Shown here one piece after another: positions 1-7,561 of a DNA stretch of 64,000 nucleotides. Positions within the stretch are counted from its first letter, which is position 1; each line of letters opens with the position of its first letter. The notes beneath the pieces are model-generated. The model worked only from the letters and a program-made list of their open reading frames with translations. It was not told where the DNA came from and ran no database searches. The position numbers were made by a program, and so were the translations under genes. This DNA is from Streptomyces alboniger (lineage in GTDB: Bacteria; Actinomycetota; Actinomycetes; Streptomycetales; Streptomycetaceae), in assembly GCF_008704395.1 (NCBI RefSeq), contig NZ_CP023695.1, forward strand, positions 2,480,001-2,544,000. The letters run 5' to 3'.

Positions 1-948
1 GCGGCCCCCGACGAACCCACCGAGCTGCCCGCCCGCTCCTGGTGGTCGGTCCTGCGCCGCACCGGCAAGGAGTTCATGGACGACGACCTGCCCGACCGGG
101 CCGCGGCCCTGACCTACTACGGCGTGCTGTCGCTCTTCCCCGCGCTGCTCGTCCTGGTCTCGGTCCTCGGCGTGATCGGCAAGTCGGCCACCGACTCGGT
201 CCTCGGCAACCTGGAGAAGCTGGCGCCGGGCCCGGTCCGCGACCTGCTGAGCGACGCCGTACGGCAGCTGGAGGGCAGCGGGAGCACCAGCGGTGTGGTG
301 GCGATCGGGGGTCTGCTGCTGGCGGTATGGTCGGCGTCCGGTTATGTGGGGGCCTTCATCCGCGCCTCGAACGCCGTCTACGACCTCCCCGAGGGCCGCC
401 CGGTGTGGAAGCTGACACCCCTGCGGATCGCGCTGACCCTGGCCCTGATGGTCCTGCTGGCCGCCAGCGCGCTGCTCGTGGTCTTCACGGGCCCGATCGC
501 CGAGCGCGCGGGCGACGCCATCGGCGTGGGCGACGAGGCGCTCACCGCCTGGTCCCTCGTGAAGTGGCCGGTGCTGCTGGTCATCGTCATGTCGATGATC
601 GCCCTGCTCTTCTGGCGGGCCCCGAACGTCCACGGCCCGGGCTTCCGCTGGCTGAGCCCCGGCAGCGTGCTCGCGGTACTCCTGTGGCTGGTGGCCTCCG
701 CGGGCTTCGCGCTGTACGTCGCGGGTTTCGCCTCGTACAACAAGACGTACGGCACCCTGGCGGGCGTCGTGATCTTCCTCGTCTGGCTCTGGCTGTCGAA
801 CCTGGCCATCCTGCTCGGCCTGGAATTCGACGCGGAACTCGCCCGCCAGCGCGCGATCGCCGGCGGCATGCCCCCCGAGGAGGAGCCGTACGTGGAGCCC
901 CGCGACACCCGCACGTGGCCCGACTCCCGCCCCGACCCGGCGTCCTGA
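1..948 (+). CDS. YihY/BrkB-family inner membrane protein (5' end outside window)
   Basis: The frame is open from base 1, so the N-terminus is missing; 315 residues are visible. Six hydrophobic segments can be read, at about visible residues 37-60, 100-124, 142-167, 184-205, 220-241 and 250-275, which is the six-helix layout of the YihY/virulence factor BrkB family (once mis-called ribonuclease BN). The family signature around 'RAAALTYYGVLSLFPALL' early in the visible part and 'YNKTYGTLAGVVIFLVWLW' before the last helix is clear. The C-terminal tail is short, charged and proline-rich, typical of the actinobacterial members. The exact function of the family is not established. The next gene lies 189 bases downstream behind an AT-richer spacer, so it is probably a separate transcript and probably the last core gene before the accessory cluster. 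Confidence 0.9.
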   Translation, partial: AAPDEPTELPARSWWSVLRRTGKEFMDDDLPDRAAALTYYGVLSLFPALLVLVSVLGVIGKSATDSVLGNLEKLAPGPVRDLLSDAVRQLEGSGSTSGVVAIGGLLLAVWSASGYVGAFIRASNAVYDLPEGRPVWKLTPLRIALTLALMVLLAASALLVVFTGPIAERAGDAIGVGDEALTAWSLVKWPVLLVIVMSMIALLFWRAPNVHGPGFRWLSPGSVLAVLLWLVASAGFALYVAGFASYNKTYGTLAGVVIFLVWLWLSNLAILLGLEFDAELARQRAIAGGMPPEEEPYVEPRDTRTWPDSRPDPAS

Positions 949-1137
949 CTGTGCGTCAGGCGCGGCGCCCGGCGCCCTCACGACCACCGGGCGCGCATTG
1001 TGACCATGTTTCAGCTGTAATCACCCGCAAGCAAAAAGAGGCCAAAATCTCTCTTTACTGAAAGAACCTTGTTGCCCTGCCGACCATCGGGATAAATGAT
1101 CCTCCGGGAGGCGGGGCGCAGAAGGAATCGGGGGGCG
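949..1137 (+). promoter_or_regulatory. AT-rich spacer, probable promoter of the two-component pair
   Basis: This spacer is noticeably AT-richer than its surroundings. It holds an inverted repeat, AAAGAG at 1035-1040 and CTCTTT at 1051-1056, with a 10-nt centre, which could be an operator or a weak hairpin. No remnant of a sensor domain for the following kinase can be read here in any frame. An in-frame ATG lies at 1096, but the ATG at 1138 matches the start of recognisable protein better. Confidence 0.4.
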
Positions 1138-1773
1138 ATGACCAATCAAGTACCGATGCTGGCCGATCCGGTACAGCCGACACGGGATGCACAGAGACAC
1201 CGGCGCCGCAACGCGCTCCACACCCTCTTAGGAATGCTCGAACTCGCCCGACACGACCGTCCGCCCTTCGCCATGGACCCGGTTCACGAACCGTTGGTGC
1301 GGGCGCTGCTGGTGGGCAAGACCGTGGCCGCCGCCCGACTCGGCGTCCACCTCTCCCTCAGCACCTCCTCACACCTTCGCGGAGGCATGGAGCACCCGGA
1401 GGACCTGGTGACGGTCCTGGGCAACTTGATCGACAACGCCCAGGACGCCGTCCTCGCCCACCGCCCGACGGCGATGCGGGGAAGGCCCCTGATCGAGGTC
1501 GATCTCCGTGAGCGAGCCGCCGTCACCGAAGTACGGGTGACGGACAACGGCCCCGGCGTTCCGCCGGCCGCACGCGAGTGGATCTTCACCGAAGGCGCCT
1601 CCACCAAACAGCGCGAGGCCGGCCATCGAGGCCTGGGCCTGGCCATGGTCTCCGAGGTGCTGTCCCAGCGAGGCGGCAGCATCTCGGTCGCCGAACGCGC
1701 CGGTGGCGGCGCCGAGTTCACGGCGCATCTCCCCCGTGCGTCGGCACGGGCCGACGCGTGGAGCCAGTCATGA
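1138..1773 (+). CDS. CitA/DcuS-type histidine kinase core without sensor domain; contains a TTA codon
   Basis: This 211-residue protein is the kinase core of a citrate/C4-dicarboxylate sensor kinase. The H-box at residues 21-34 has the family pattern H-x3-N-x-L-H with His21 as the expected phosphate acceptor. The N-box is at 96-104 (NLIDNAQDA), the G1 box at 136-141 (DNGPGV) and the G2 box at 162-168 (GHRGLGL). Full-length CitA/DcuS proteins are about 540 residues with two membrane helices, a periplasmic PAS-like domain and a cytoplasmic PAS domain. All of that is absent, so this is either a soluble kinase fed by another sensor or a decayed gene kept in frame. Codon 31 (bases 1228-1230) is TTA, which in Streptomyces needs the bldA tRNA. 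An alternative in-frame ATG at 1096 would add 14 residues. It overlaps the response regulator by 4 nt. Confidence 0.8.
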   Translation: MTNQVPMLADPVQPTRDAQRHRRRNALHTLLGMLELARHDRPPFAMDPVHEPLVRALLVGKTVAAARLGVHLSLSTSSHLRGGMEHPEDLVTVLGNLIDNAQDAVLAHRPTAMRGRPLIEVDLRERAAVTEVRVTDNGPGVPPAAREWIFTEGASTKQREAGHRGLGLAMVSEVLSQRGGSISVAERAGGGAEFTAHLPRASARADAWSQS

Positions 1774-2438
1774 TCGACACCTTGGTCGTGGACGATGACT
1801 TCCATGTAGCGGAGATCAACGCACGGTACGTCTCGCGTATCCCCGGTTTCCGCGTGGTGAGGCAGGTGCACGACGCGGCCTCGGCTCTCGCCGCGGTGCG
1901 CGACGGCGGCATCGACCTCGTACTTCTCGACCACTACATGCCGGGTGAGGACGGGCTGGCTCTCACGCGTCGGCTGCGTCTCCAGCGCACCGACGTGGAC
2001 GTGATCATGGTGACGGCCGATGACCGGCCGGCCACCGTCCAGGAGGCGCTCCGCGCCGGGGTGCTCCAGTACATCCTCAAGCCGTTCACGTTCGCCGGTC
2101 TGCGCCGGAAACTGGAGGCGTACGCGCGGCTGCGCACCGCCCTCGACACCACGGATCTGAACCAGGACGACATCGACCGCGTGCTCGGGACGCTGCGCGC
2201 CTGTTCGCCCTCCGACGCCATGCCGAAAGGGTTCGCGGAGCAGACCGCCGAGCTCATCCGGCAGGTCGTCGCACGGGCCCCCGCGCCCGTGTCCGCCCAG
2301 GAGGTGTCGGAGGCCGCCCGGGTGAGCCGTTCCACGGCCCAGAGGTACCTCAAGTTCCTCCAGGAGCGGGGGCAGTTGCACCTCACGCTCAGGTACGGGG
2401 CCGGCGGCCGACCGGAGCACCACTACTCCACCCGGTGA
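1770..2438 (+). CDS. CitB/DcuR-type response regulator
   Basis: A 222-residue response regulator whose ATG overlaps the kinase stop (ATGA). The receiver domain (about residues 1-120) has the acidic pair Asp8/Asp9, phospho-acceptor Asp54 in LVLLDHYMPG, Thr82 and Lys104 in YILKPF. The C-terminal third has a helix-turn-helix at about 180-205 (SAQEVSEAARVSRSTAQRYL) as in the CitB/DcuR family, which controls citrate and C4-dicarboxylate metabolism. It is intact and full length, unlike its partner kinase. It ends 29 bases from the convergent biosynthetic operon, whose enzymes handle tricarboxylate-like substrates, so it is the natural candidate regulator of that operon. That link is inference from position and family only. 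Confidence 0.9.
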   Translation: MIDTLVVDDDFHVAEINARYVSRIPGFRVVRQVHDAASALAAVRDGGIDLVLLDHYMPGEDGLALTRRLRLQRTDVDVIMVTADDRPATVQEALRAGVLQYILKPFTFAGLRRKLEAYARLRTALDTTDLNQDDIDRVLGTLRACSPSDAMPKGFAEQTAELIRQVVARAPAPVSAQEVSEAARVSRSTAQRYLKFLQERGQLHLTLRYGAGGRPEHHYSTR

Positions 2439-2467
2439 GATGACCGCTGCCGTGCCGCGGCGGGACA

Positions 2468-3703
2468 CTATTCCCACCGCGCGTTCGCGTACCACCACTG
2501 CGCCAACTCGTCCTGGTACGCCCGGATCTCCTCCGGGCTGCCCGCCGTGACCAGCGCGTCGGCGGCCGCCTGCGTGAGATGCTCGACACCGCGTCCCACG
2601 GCGCCCGGCGGGAACCGTACGGACAGCTCCGCCGCCGGCACCGGGCAGGGCTGCTCCGGTGGCGCGAACGCTCCCCGGCCGGGCGGGAAGAGGATCCAGC
2701 TGGACAGCTCCGCCGGGGGCGCCGGTTGCGTGCGCACGGTGAGGGCGCTGCCGCACTGGGCCCTGACCCCCTCCTTGGCCAGATGCACACCGAAGATCCG
2801 TTCGTAGGCCTCGGCTACCAGCGCCCCGCCGGACCGGCTGGCGATCTCGCAGAGCACCGGGTCCCCGTCGCTCCCGATCCACGCTTCCAGGTGGAAGGCC
2901 AGCGGCAGCCCGGCCGACGGCAGCGCGGCGATCAGGTCGTGGCCGAGTCGTGTGATCGCTCCGAAGCGGGGATCGTCCGCCCCGAGCATGACGCTGCTCA
3001 TGTGGGAGTGGTCCCGCAGGCGTTGGGCGATGCCTTCGGTGTTGTACACGGACGGCCAGGCGTGGAGGACACGTCCGTCCTGCATCATTCCGTCCAGATG
3101 CAGGAAGTCGCCGTGCACGAAGGTCTCCACCATCCACTGCCCCGGCACGAACGGCACGTCGGTGTCGCGCTGCCGGGCGAGGAAGGAGGCGATGTCCTGC
3201 GGGGCACGCAAGATGAAGACGCCTTCCGAGCCTGCTCCGAACCGGGGCTTGACCACGGCCGGGAAACCCTCCAGGTCGAGGAAGTCCAGCAGGTCCGCCG
3301 GGCTGTCGACCGGTGCGAAGCCGGGGACCCGGATCCCGGCGTCGCGGGCGATGCGCTTCATGACGACCTTGTCCCGGTACGCCGTCGCCGAAGCGACGTC
3401 CTGCCCGGGCAGGGCGAGCCTGCCCCGCAGCCGGGCCGCCCGCAGGATGTCGCTCTCGCTCGTGCTGGCGATCAGGTCGACGCCGTACTCACGCGCGGCC
3501 GCCTCCGCGACGTGCTCGGTGGCCCACGCGTGGTAGTCGTCCACCAGGCGATGCATCGGGAAGTGCTCGCGGAGGATGTCCTCCGCGCCCTGCACGGCCT
3601 TCGGGGTGGTGACGAGGACGACGCCGTCCGCGGTGTCGTCCAGCCACTCGTGCAACGGGCGGCTGGTGAGCGGCTGACGGGAGAAGAGAAGAGCCTTGGG
3701 CAT
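2468..3703 (-). CDS. ATP-grasp ligase of the biosynthetic cluster
   Basis: A 411-residue ATP-grasp protein, last gene of the minus-strand operon. The start at 3703 (MPKALLFSRQ) has an AAGGA ribosome site inside the end of the preceding gene, whose stop is 4 bases upstream. ATP-grasp features are the glycine-rich nucleotide loop VVKPRFGAGSEGVFIL at about 140-155 and the metal-binding strand with LEAWIG and LCEIASRSGG at about 305-335. The usual EIN-x-R is EIASR here, a variant also seen in other actinobacterial amino acid ligases as I recall. The family joins a carboxylate to an amine through an acyl phosphate. In this context it most likely makes a peptide or amide bond on the pathway's amino acid product, like the L-amino acid ligases of dapdiamide or bacilysin synthesis. 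The substrate cannot be read from the sequence. Confidence 0.85.
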   Translation of the reverse strand: MPKALLFSRQPLTSRPLHEWLDDTADGVVLVTTPKAVQGAEDILREHFPMHRLVDDYHAWATEHVAEAAAREYGVDLIASTSESDILRAARLRGRLALPGQDVASATAYRDKVVMKRIARDAGIRVPGFAPVDSPADLLDFLDLEGFPAVVKPRFGAGSEGVFILRAPQDIASFLARQRDTDVPFVPGQWMVETFVHGDFLHLDGMMQDGRVLHAWPSVYNTEGIAQRLRDHSHMSSVMLGADDPRFGAITRLGHDLIAALPSAGLPLAFHLEAWIGSDGDPVLCEIASRSGGALVAEAYERIFGVHLAKEGVRAQCGSALTVRTQPAPPAELSSWILFPPGRGAFAPPEQPCPVPAAELSVRFPPGAVGRGVEHLTQAAADALVTAGSPEEIRAYQDELAQWWYANARWE

Positions 3704-3707
3704 CAGT

Positions 3708-4205
3708 TCAGATCCTTGACGCAGTCGTGTCGGCAACCGGCCGCAGTCCTCCGTGGACGTGGACGAGCCCGGCTCCGGGCTCGCCCTCCCGTACGTGCTC
3801 GACGGCGGCCAGCACCAGATGGTGGTCGCCGGCCCGGACGACCTGGCGAGGAGCGCACACCAGCCAGCCCAGACAGCCGTCGAGCAGGGGTACGCCGTGC
3901 GGGCCCGTGTGCCACACGGTGGGCGGGGCGAACCGGTCGGCTCCACGGGTCGCGAACCGCTGGGCCAGCTCGGCCTGATGGGCCCCGAGCAACTGCACCC
4001 CGAACCAGTCGGCGTTCCGTATCAGCGTCCAGGTGCTGGAGGTCTCGGCCAGCGCGAAGGACACCAGGGCCGGGCGGGCGCTGACCGACGTGAACGAGGT
4101 GATGGTCACGCCCGCGGGCCCGGTTTCGCCCACCGCGGTGAGCACGGCCACCCCGGAGGCGTGGGTGCGCAGCACCGAGCGCAGGGCCGGCGGTTCGACG
4201 GTCAC
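3708..4205 (-). CDS. NADH:FMN flavin reductase, partner of the LLM monooxygenase
   Basis: A 165-residue protein of the flavin reductase-like, FMN-binding split-barrel family (DIM6/NtaB type). The flavin-binding strands GVTITSFTSVSARPALVSFA (about 32-51) and the downstream GDHHLVLAAVEHV segment are typical. The start is GTG at 4205, overlapping the monooxygenase stop as GTGA, which argues for coupled translation and a 1:1 functional pairing. Such reductases supply reduced FMN to LLM-class monooxygenases, as in nitrilotriacetate monooxygenase NtaA/NtaB or pristinamycin IIA synthase SnaA/SnaB. Length is normal for the family. Confidence 0.88.
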   Translation of the reverse strand: MTVEPPALRSVLRTHASGVAVLTAVGETGPAGVTITSFTSVSARPALVSFALAETSSTWTLIRNADWFGVQLLGAHQAELAQRFATRGADRFAPPTVWHTGPHGVPLLDGCLGWLVCAPRQVVRAGDHHLVLAAVEHVREGEPGAGLVHVHGGLRPVADTTASRI

Positions 4206-5554
4206 AGTGCCGCCGTCGTGGTGGTGGTGAACGGCGGGCGGGGCAGGCCGAGGTGGTCGCGGAGCGTGGTGCCCTCGTACTCGGTGCGCGTCAGCCCACG
4301 CCGCCGCAGTTCGGGCACCAGGAGGTCGACGATGGCGTCCAGGCCGCCGGGGTGGTAGTCGGGCATGATGTTGAAGCCGTCGGCGGCCTCGTTGACGAAC
4401 CAGTCCTCCAGCTCGTCCGCGATGGACTCCGGTGTTCCGAGCAGGAAGCGGTGGCCCCGGCCCGCGGCTACGGACAGATACAGCTCGCGGATGGTGAGCC
4501 CTTCCCTGCGGGCCTTCTCGTAGAGAAGCTGCTGCTTGCTCGTGGAGCCCTCCGTCGCCGGAAGCTCCGGCAACGGGCCGTCCAACGGGTAGCCGGATAT
4601 GTCGACCATGCCGAGCTGATACGAGAGCATGCCGAGTCCGACGACCGGGTCGACCAGGTCCTGGAGCGTGGCGTACTTGTCCTCGGCCTCGGCCCGGGTC
4701 CTGCCGACGACGACGAACGCGCCGGGCAGGACCTTGACCTGGTCCGGGTCGCGTCCGTGGTCGGCTACCTGCTTCTTCAGTCCCCGGTAGTAGGCCTGGG
4801 CGCCTTCGCGTGTCTGCTGCACGGTGAAGACGACCTCGGCCCAGCGAGCGGCGAAGTCCTGTCCGTCGGGGGACGAGCCGGCCTGCACGATCACGGGGTG
4901 CCCCTGGGGCGGGCGGGCGACGTTCAGCGGTCCACGCACCTGGAAGTGCTCGCCCTTGTGCCCCAGGACGTGCAGCTTCGCCGGGTCGAAGAAGCGTCCG
5001 CCCTCCTTGTCGTACAGAAAGGCATCGTCCTCCCAGCTGTCCCACAGGCCGGTGACGACCTCCATGAACTCGTGCGCCCGGCGGTAGCGAGCGGCGTGGG
5101 GCAGCTGGTGGTCGAGGTTGAAGTTGCGGGCCTCCGCGTCCGTGGCCGAGGTGACCACGTTCCACCCGGACCGGCCGGCGCTGAGGTGGTCGAGCGAGGC
5201 GAACTGGCGGGCCACGGTGAACGGTTCGTTGTAGCTCGTCGACGCGGTGGCCGTGAGACCGATGTGCGTGGTGTGCACCGCGAGCGCGGACAGCAGGGTC
5301 AGCGGTTCGAAGTGCACCATGCGCCCCTGCCTGCTCAGCTCGTCGGCGTCCCGGTACTTGGTGCGTACTCCCGCTCCGTCGGAGAGGAACACCATGTCGA
5401 AGCGGCCGCGCTCGGCCGTCCGCACGAGTGAGCGGTAGAAGTCGAAGTCGAGTCCGCCGTCGGGGCGGGCGTCGGGGTGCCGCCAGGCGGCGACATGATG
5501 CCCGGGAGCGGGCAGGAAGGCACCCAGTTTCATCATGCGGCGTTGCGAACTCAC
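4202..5554 (-). CDS. LLM-class FMN-dependent monooxygenase (NtaA/SnaA/SoxA type)
   Basis: A 450-residue member of the NtaA/SnaA/DszA branch of luciferase-like monooxygenases. These are two-component enzymes that use FMNH2 and O2 for N-oxidation, oxidative C-N cleavage or ring oxidation. Seen are the N-terminal MKLGAFLPAPGHH, the conserved GRSGWNVVTSATDAEARNF, PVIVQAGSSPDGQDFAARWA, and a C-terminal GFNIMPDYHPGGLDAIVDLL. I chose GTG 5554 because GGGAG lies 7-8 nt upstream; ATGs at 5536 and 5533 would remove only seven or eight residues. It overlaps the flavin reductase start by 4 nt. In this operon it may hydroxylate an amine or amide nitrogen, or oxidise the carbon skeleton; the family alone does not decide. 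Confidence 0.9.
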   Translation of the reverse strand: MSSQRRMMKLGAFLPAPGHHVAAWRHPDARPDGGLDFDFYRSLVRTAERGRFDMVFLSDGAGVRTKYRDADELSRQGRMVHFEPLTLLSALAVHTTHIGLTATASTSYNEPFTVARQFASLDHLSAGRSGWNVVTSATDAEARNFNLDHQLPHAARYRRAHEFMEVVTGLWDSWEDDAFLYDKEGGRFFDPAKLHVLGHKGEHFQVRGPLNVARPPQGHPVIVQAGSSPDGQDFAARWAEVVFTVQQTREGAQAYYRGLKKQVADHGRDPDQVKVLPGAFVVVGRTRAEAEDKYATLQDLVDPVVGLGMLSYQLGMVDISGYPLDGPLPELPATEGSTSKQQLLYEKARREGLTIRELYLSVAAGRGHRFLLGTPESIADELEDWFVNEAADGFNIMPDYHPGGLDAIVDLLVPELRRRGLTRTEYEGTTLRDHLGLPRPPFTTTTTAAL

Positions 5555-5592
5555 GTTGTTTCTCCCAGGAAGAGCTGAGATACGGCCTTGGT

Positions 5593-6552
5593 TCAGTCGA
5601 GTCGGCGGACAGGACCGCCCGCCAGGTATGCCTGGATGTCCTCCACCGCCTGGCTGTAGTACGTGGCGTAGTTGCTCTGCGAGACATAGCCGAGGTGCGG
5701 GGTGGCGAGCAGGCGGGGCGCCGTACGCAGCGGGTGGTCGGCGGGGAGGGGTTCCACGTCGAAGACATCGACACCGGCGCCCGCGATCCGGCCCTCGTGC
5801 AGGGCGGCGAGCAGGGCGTCCTGGTCGACGATCGCCGCACGCGACGTGTTGATCAGGTAGGCGGTGGGCTTGAGGAGCTTCAGCTCGGCGGCCCCGACGA
5901 GGCCGCGGGTGCGCTCGCCGAGTGCCAGGTGGATGGAGACGAAGTCGGCCGTGCCGAGCAGTTCCTCCTTGCTCGACGCGAGTTCGACGCCGCACTCGAC
6001 GGCCCGTTCCTCGGTGAGGTTCTGGCTCCAGGCGCACACCCGCATGCCGAACGCGAGTCCCACCTGGGCGACACGGCTTCCGATCTTCCCGAGGCCGAGC
6101 AGGCCGAGGGTGCGTCCGTGCAGATCGGCGCCGACACTGGACTGCCAGGGGCCGCCGTCGCGGAGCGCGACGGACTCCCCGACGACGTTCCGGGCCAGTC
6201 CGAGCAGCAGTGCCCAGGTCAGCTCCACCGGCGGCGTGGAGGAGCTGGCGGTGCCGCACACCGTGACACCGGCCCGCCGGGCGGCTTCGAAGTCGATGAC
6301 GGAGTTGCGCATGCCGGAGGCCACGAGCAGCTTCAGCCGGGGCAGCCGCTCCAGCAGCGTCGCCGGGAAGGGCACCCGCTCGCGCAGCGTCACCACGATG
6401 TCGAAGTCGGCTAGCCGCTCGGCCAGCCGGTCGTCGTCGGTGAGGTGGTCGGCGAACGAGACGATCTCCACCCGGTCCTGGACCGGGCCCCAGTCGGCCG
6501 CGTCGAGCGCGGCGTTCTGGAAGTCGTCGAGTACGGCACAGCGCAGTCGCAT
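5593..6552 (-). CDS. D-2-hydroxyacid dehydrogenase, NAD-dependent
   Basis: A 319-residue D-isomer-specific 2-hydroxyacid dehydrogenase. The Rossmann motif GLGKIG is at 153-158, and the catalytic trio is intact: Arg238 (NTSRAA), Glu267 (VFDVEPLP) and His286 (TPHLGY). These enzymes interconvert a (2R)-hydroxy acid and its 2-oxo acid. In this operon, placed after citrate synthase- and aconitase-like enzymes, it could do the job normally done by isocitrate dehydrogenase, since the isocitrate made by aconitase is a (2R)-2-hydroxy acid. No isocitrate or isopropylmalate dehydrogenase-type gene is present in the window. The ATG lies one base after the upstream stop; a 38-nt gap precedes the monooxygenase. 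Confidence 0.92.
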   Translation of the reverse strand: MRLRCAVLDDFQNAALDAADWGPVQDRVEIVSFADHLTDDDRLAERLADFDIVVTLRERVPFPATLLERLPRLKLLVASGMRNSVIDFEAARRAGVTVCGTASSSTPPVELTWALLLGLARNVVGESVALRDGGPWQSSVGADLHGRTLGLLGLGKIGSRVAQVGLAFGMRVCAWSQNLTEERAVECGVELASSKEELLGTADFVSIHLALGERTRGLVGAAELKLLKPTAYLINTSRAAIVDQDALLAALHEGRIAGAGVDVFDVEPLPADHPLRTAPRLLATPHLGYVSQSNYATYYSQAVEDIQAYLAGGPVRRLD

Positions 6553-6553
6553 G

Positions 6554-7561
6554 TCACTCTTCTCCGTCGTTCATCTGGTTCGCGGTGACACCCAGCCCCG
6601 GGCCCGGCGGCAGGGTCACCACACCGGCGGTCACGTCCGCGCCGGTGAAGGGATCATCGACCAGACCCACATGGCCGTCCAGGTCGAGATGGTCGGCGAG
6701 CCCCGCGAGTTGGGCCATGGCGGTCACCCCGAGCGAGCTCTCCAGCTTGCAGCCGAGCATGACGGCGAGCCCGGCGCGCCGGGCCAGGTCGATGGTCTCC
6801 CGGGCCGCGAGCAGGCCGCCGCACTTGACGAGCTTGATGTTGATGCCGGCCACCTGGCCGCGCAGACGCTGTACGTCGTCGGGTCCGTGGCAGTCCTCGT
6901 CCGCGTAGACGGGCAGTGGCGCGCGGTCGCTCACGTACCGCAGGGCGTCCACCTCACCCGGTGGCACGGGCTGTTCGAGCATCTCCACGCCGTACCGGCC
7001 CAGTTCGTGGGCGACCCGCACCGCCTGCTCGGGTTCCCAGGAACCGTTGCCGTCGACCCTGATCCGACCGTCGTACACCGAGCGCAGTACGCGGACGCGG
7101 CTCCCGTCGTCGTCCGGCGTGTACTTCAGTTTCAGCACCGGCCAGTGCGCGAGGGAGCGGCCCGCCGCGGCGAGTTCGCCGTCGGTGCAGGCCCCGATGG
7201 AGACGGCCGTCGGCGGGACGGGCAGCCCGGCCAGGCCGAGGAGGTGGTGCAGCGGTTGTCCGCAGGCCTTGCCGAGCAGATCGTGCAGGGCCATGTCGAC
7301 CGCGGACCGGGCCGCCGGCTCGATGCCCTCCGCCGTCAGCAGCCCCATCACTCGCCGGAGTTCGTACGGCGTCGCGGCGGCCCGGAGCACCTCGGCGCAG
7401 GCATCGACGGCGTCCGGGTCGGCGCCGCGCGCGGTGCCGTGGCCCGTCAGTCCTCGCCAGCCCACTTCGACCACGCTCTGCCGCACCTGCGTGGTGACCC
7501 CCGCGTTGCTGACGAAGGGCCGTGCCAGGTGCACCGAGACGACGCGGTGGTGGAGCCTCAT
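6554..7561 (-). CDS. Enolase-superfamily enzyme, dipeptide epimerase / muconate cycloisomerase subgroup
   Basis: A 335-residue enolase-superfamily protein with all catalytic elements: the K-x-K pair Lys144/Lys146 (PVLKLKYT), metal ligands Asp170 (VDGNGSW), Glu196 (MLEQPV) and Asp221 (YADEDC), and the opposite-face base Lys243 (NIKLVKCGG). The DLDG stretch near 293-296 resembles L-Ala-D/L-Glu epimerases. The residue spacing is close to that of E. coli dipeptide epimerase YcjG. The reaction class is proton abstraction next to a carboxylate or carboxamide, giving epimerisation, racemisation or cycloisomerisation. Because an ATP-grasp ligase sits in the same operon, epimerisation of a dipeptide intermediate is an attractive reading, but epimerisation of a free pathway acid is equally possible. 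The start overlaps the upstream stop by 4 nt. Confidence 0.88.
   Translation of the reverse strand: MRLHHRVVSVHLARPFVSNAGVTTQVRQSVVEVGWRGLTGHGTARGADPDAVDACAEVLRAAATPYELRRVMGLLTAEGIEPAARSAVDMALHDLLGKACGQPLHHLLGLAGLPVPPTAVSIGACTDGELAAAGRSLAHWPVLKLKYTPDDDGSRVRVLRSVYDGRIRVDGNGSWEPEQAVRVAHELGRYGVEMLEQPVPPGEVDALRYVSDRAPLPVYADEDCHGPDDVQRLRGQVAGINIKLVKCGGLLAARETIDLARRAGLAVMLGCKLESSLGVTAMAQLAGLADHLDLDGHVGLVDDPFTGADVTAGVVTLPPGPGLGVTANQMNDGEE

Noticed and set aside
1578..1769. Longer response regulator start upstream of 1770
   Set aside because: It would lie inside the kinase gene in another frame and adds an Arg-rich tail; the ATGA overlap start at 1770 gives a normal receiver domain.
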